A stretch of 64,000 bases of DNA from Bathynomus jamesi (lineage: Eukaryota > Arthropoda > Malacostraca > Isopoda > Cirolanidae). Below, in pieces: positions 63,930 through 64,000 of the stretch; position 1 is the stretch's first letter, and every line of letters starts with the position of its first letter. The stretch lies in NCBI GenBank assembly GCA_023014485.1, contig JAJOZX010003307.1, positions 111,001 through 175,000 of the forward strand, written 5' to 3'. A model generated the notes under the pieces. That model did not search any database, was not told where the DNA came from, and saw only the letters and a program-made list of their open reading frames with translations. The position numbers were made by a program, and so were the translations under genes.

Positions 63930-64000
63930 AACATGAGCTGTCAACCCCTGAAATTTTAGCCAAATACAGGTTTTCAAACATTACTGGTAAAATGAAAAAA

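Overview
The window looks like intergenic or heterochromatic DNA from an AT-rich metazoan genome. The mix of Penelope-like elements (PLEs), piggyBac, Tigger/pogo, many hAT families and a Ty3/gypsy element with an OTU-like domain fits an invertebrate, possibly an arthropod, but the species cannot be fixed from the sequence. I found no convincing host gene, tRNA, rRNA or CRISPR array. Nearly everything recognisable is a transposable element, and most are broken and nested inside each other.

Layout. 0-5 kb: Tigger fragments, MITEs and a hAT/ZBED-like pseudogene carrying its own MITE. 5.05-9.3 kb: a complete long-TIR transposon (GGGTC-1) with a two-ORF putative transposase that I cannot assign to a named superfamily. 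9.5-12.5 kb: a decayed relative (GGGTC-2), split by a hAT element that itself holds a hAT MITE. 12.5-14.7 kb: a hAT-like transposase pseudogene with a 501-bp segment in triplicate. 15.1-20.4 kb: a piggyBac gene interrupted in its coding sequence by a 2.7-kb hAT-like element with TAGGGTGG termini. 20.5-24.3 kb: a multi-exon, intron-retaining relative of that transposase family. 25.6-28.9 kb: PLE-A, a tail-to-tail snapback pair. 28.9-52.2 kb: a nested palindromic cluster of PLE-B copies, interrupted by a hAT element (30.2-31.3 kb), a complete 12-kb Ty3/gypsy element with two LTRs (34.0-46.0 kb, itself carrying another hAT copy) and a 3.5-kb TAGGGTGG-family element (48.3-51.8 kb). 52.6-56.9 kb: a third long-TIR element (GGGTC-3). 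57.3-64 kb: more hAT derivatives, a Tigger pseudogene with two insertions, and small inverted repeats.

Main points. (1) The gypsy pol region carries an OTU-like domain and a second aspartic-protease-like domain between RNase H and integrase. (2) The GGGTC elements share a protein with GDF(A/S)ENY, YFSDG and CDG(V/I)GG motifs, a C-terminal SH3/Tudor-like segment and 0.5-0.8 kb TIRs. (3) Two divergent TAGGGTGG families share N-terminal and catalytic signatures (CxxH, RW) and 8-bp TSDs, so they appear to be one hAT-like clade. (4) The PLE terminal repeats carry hammerhead-like CTGANGA...GAAA cores, each followed by an 8-bp palindrome. (5) Five unrelated hAT termini are built from different short subterminal repeat arrays.

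Insertion order can be read from target-site duplications and from paralogous empty sites inside the window. These were compared by eye; no alignment or database search was run.
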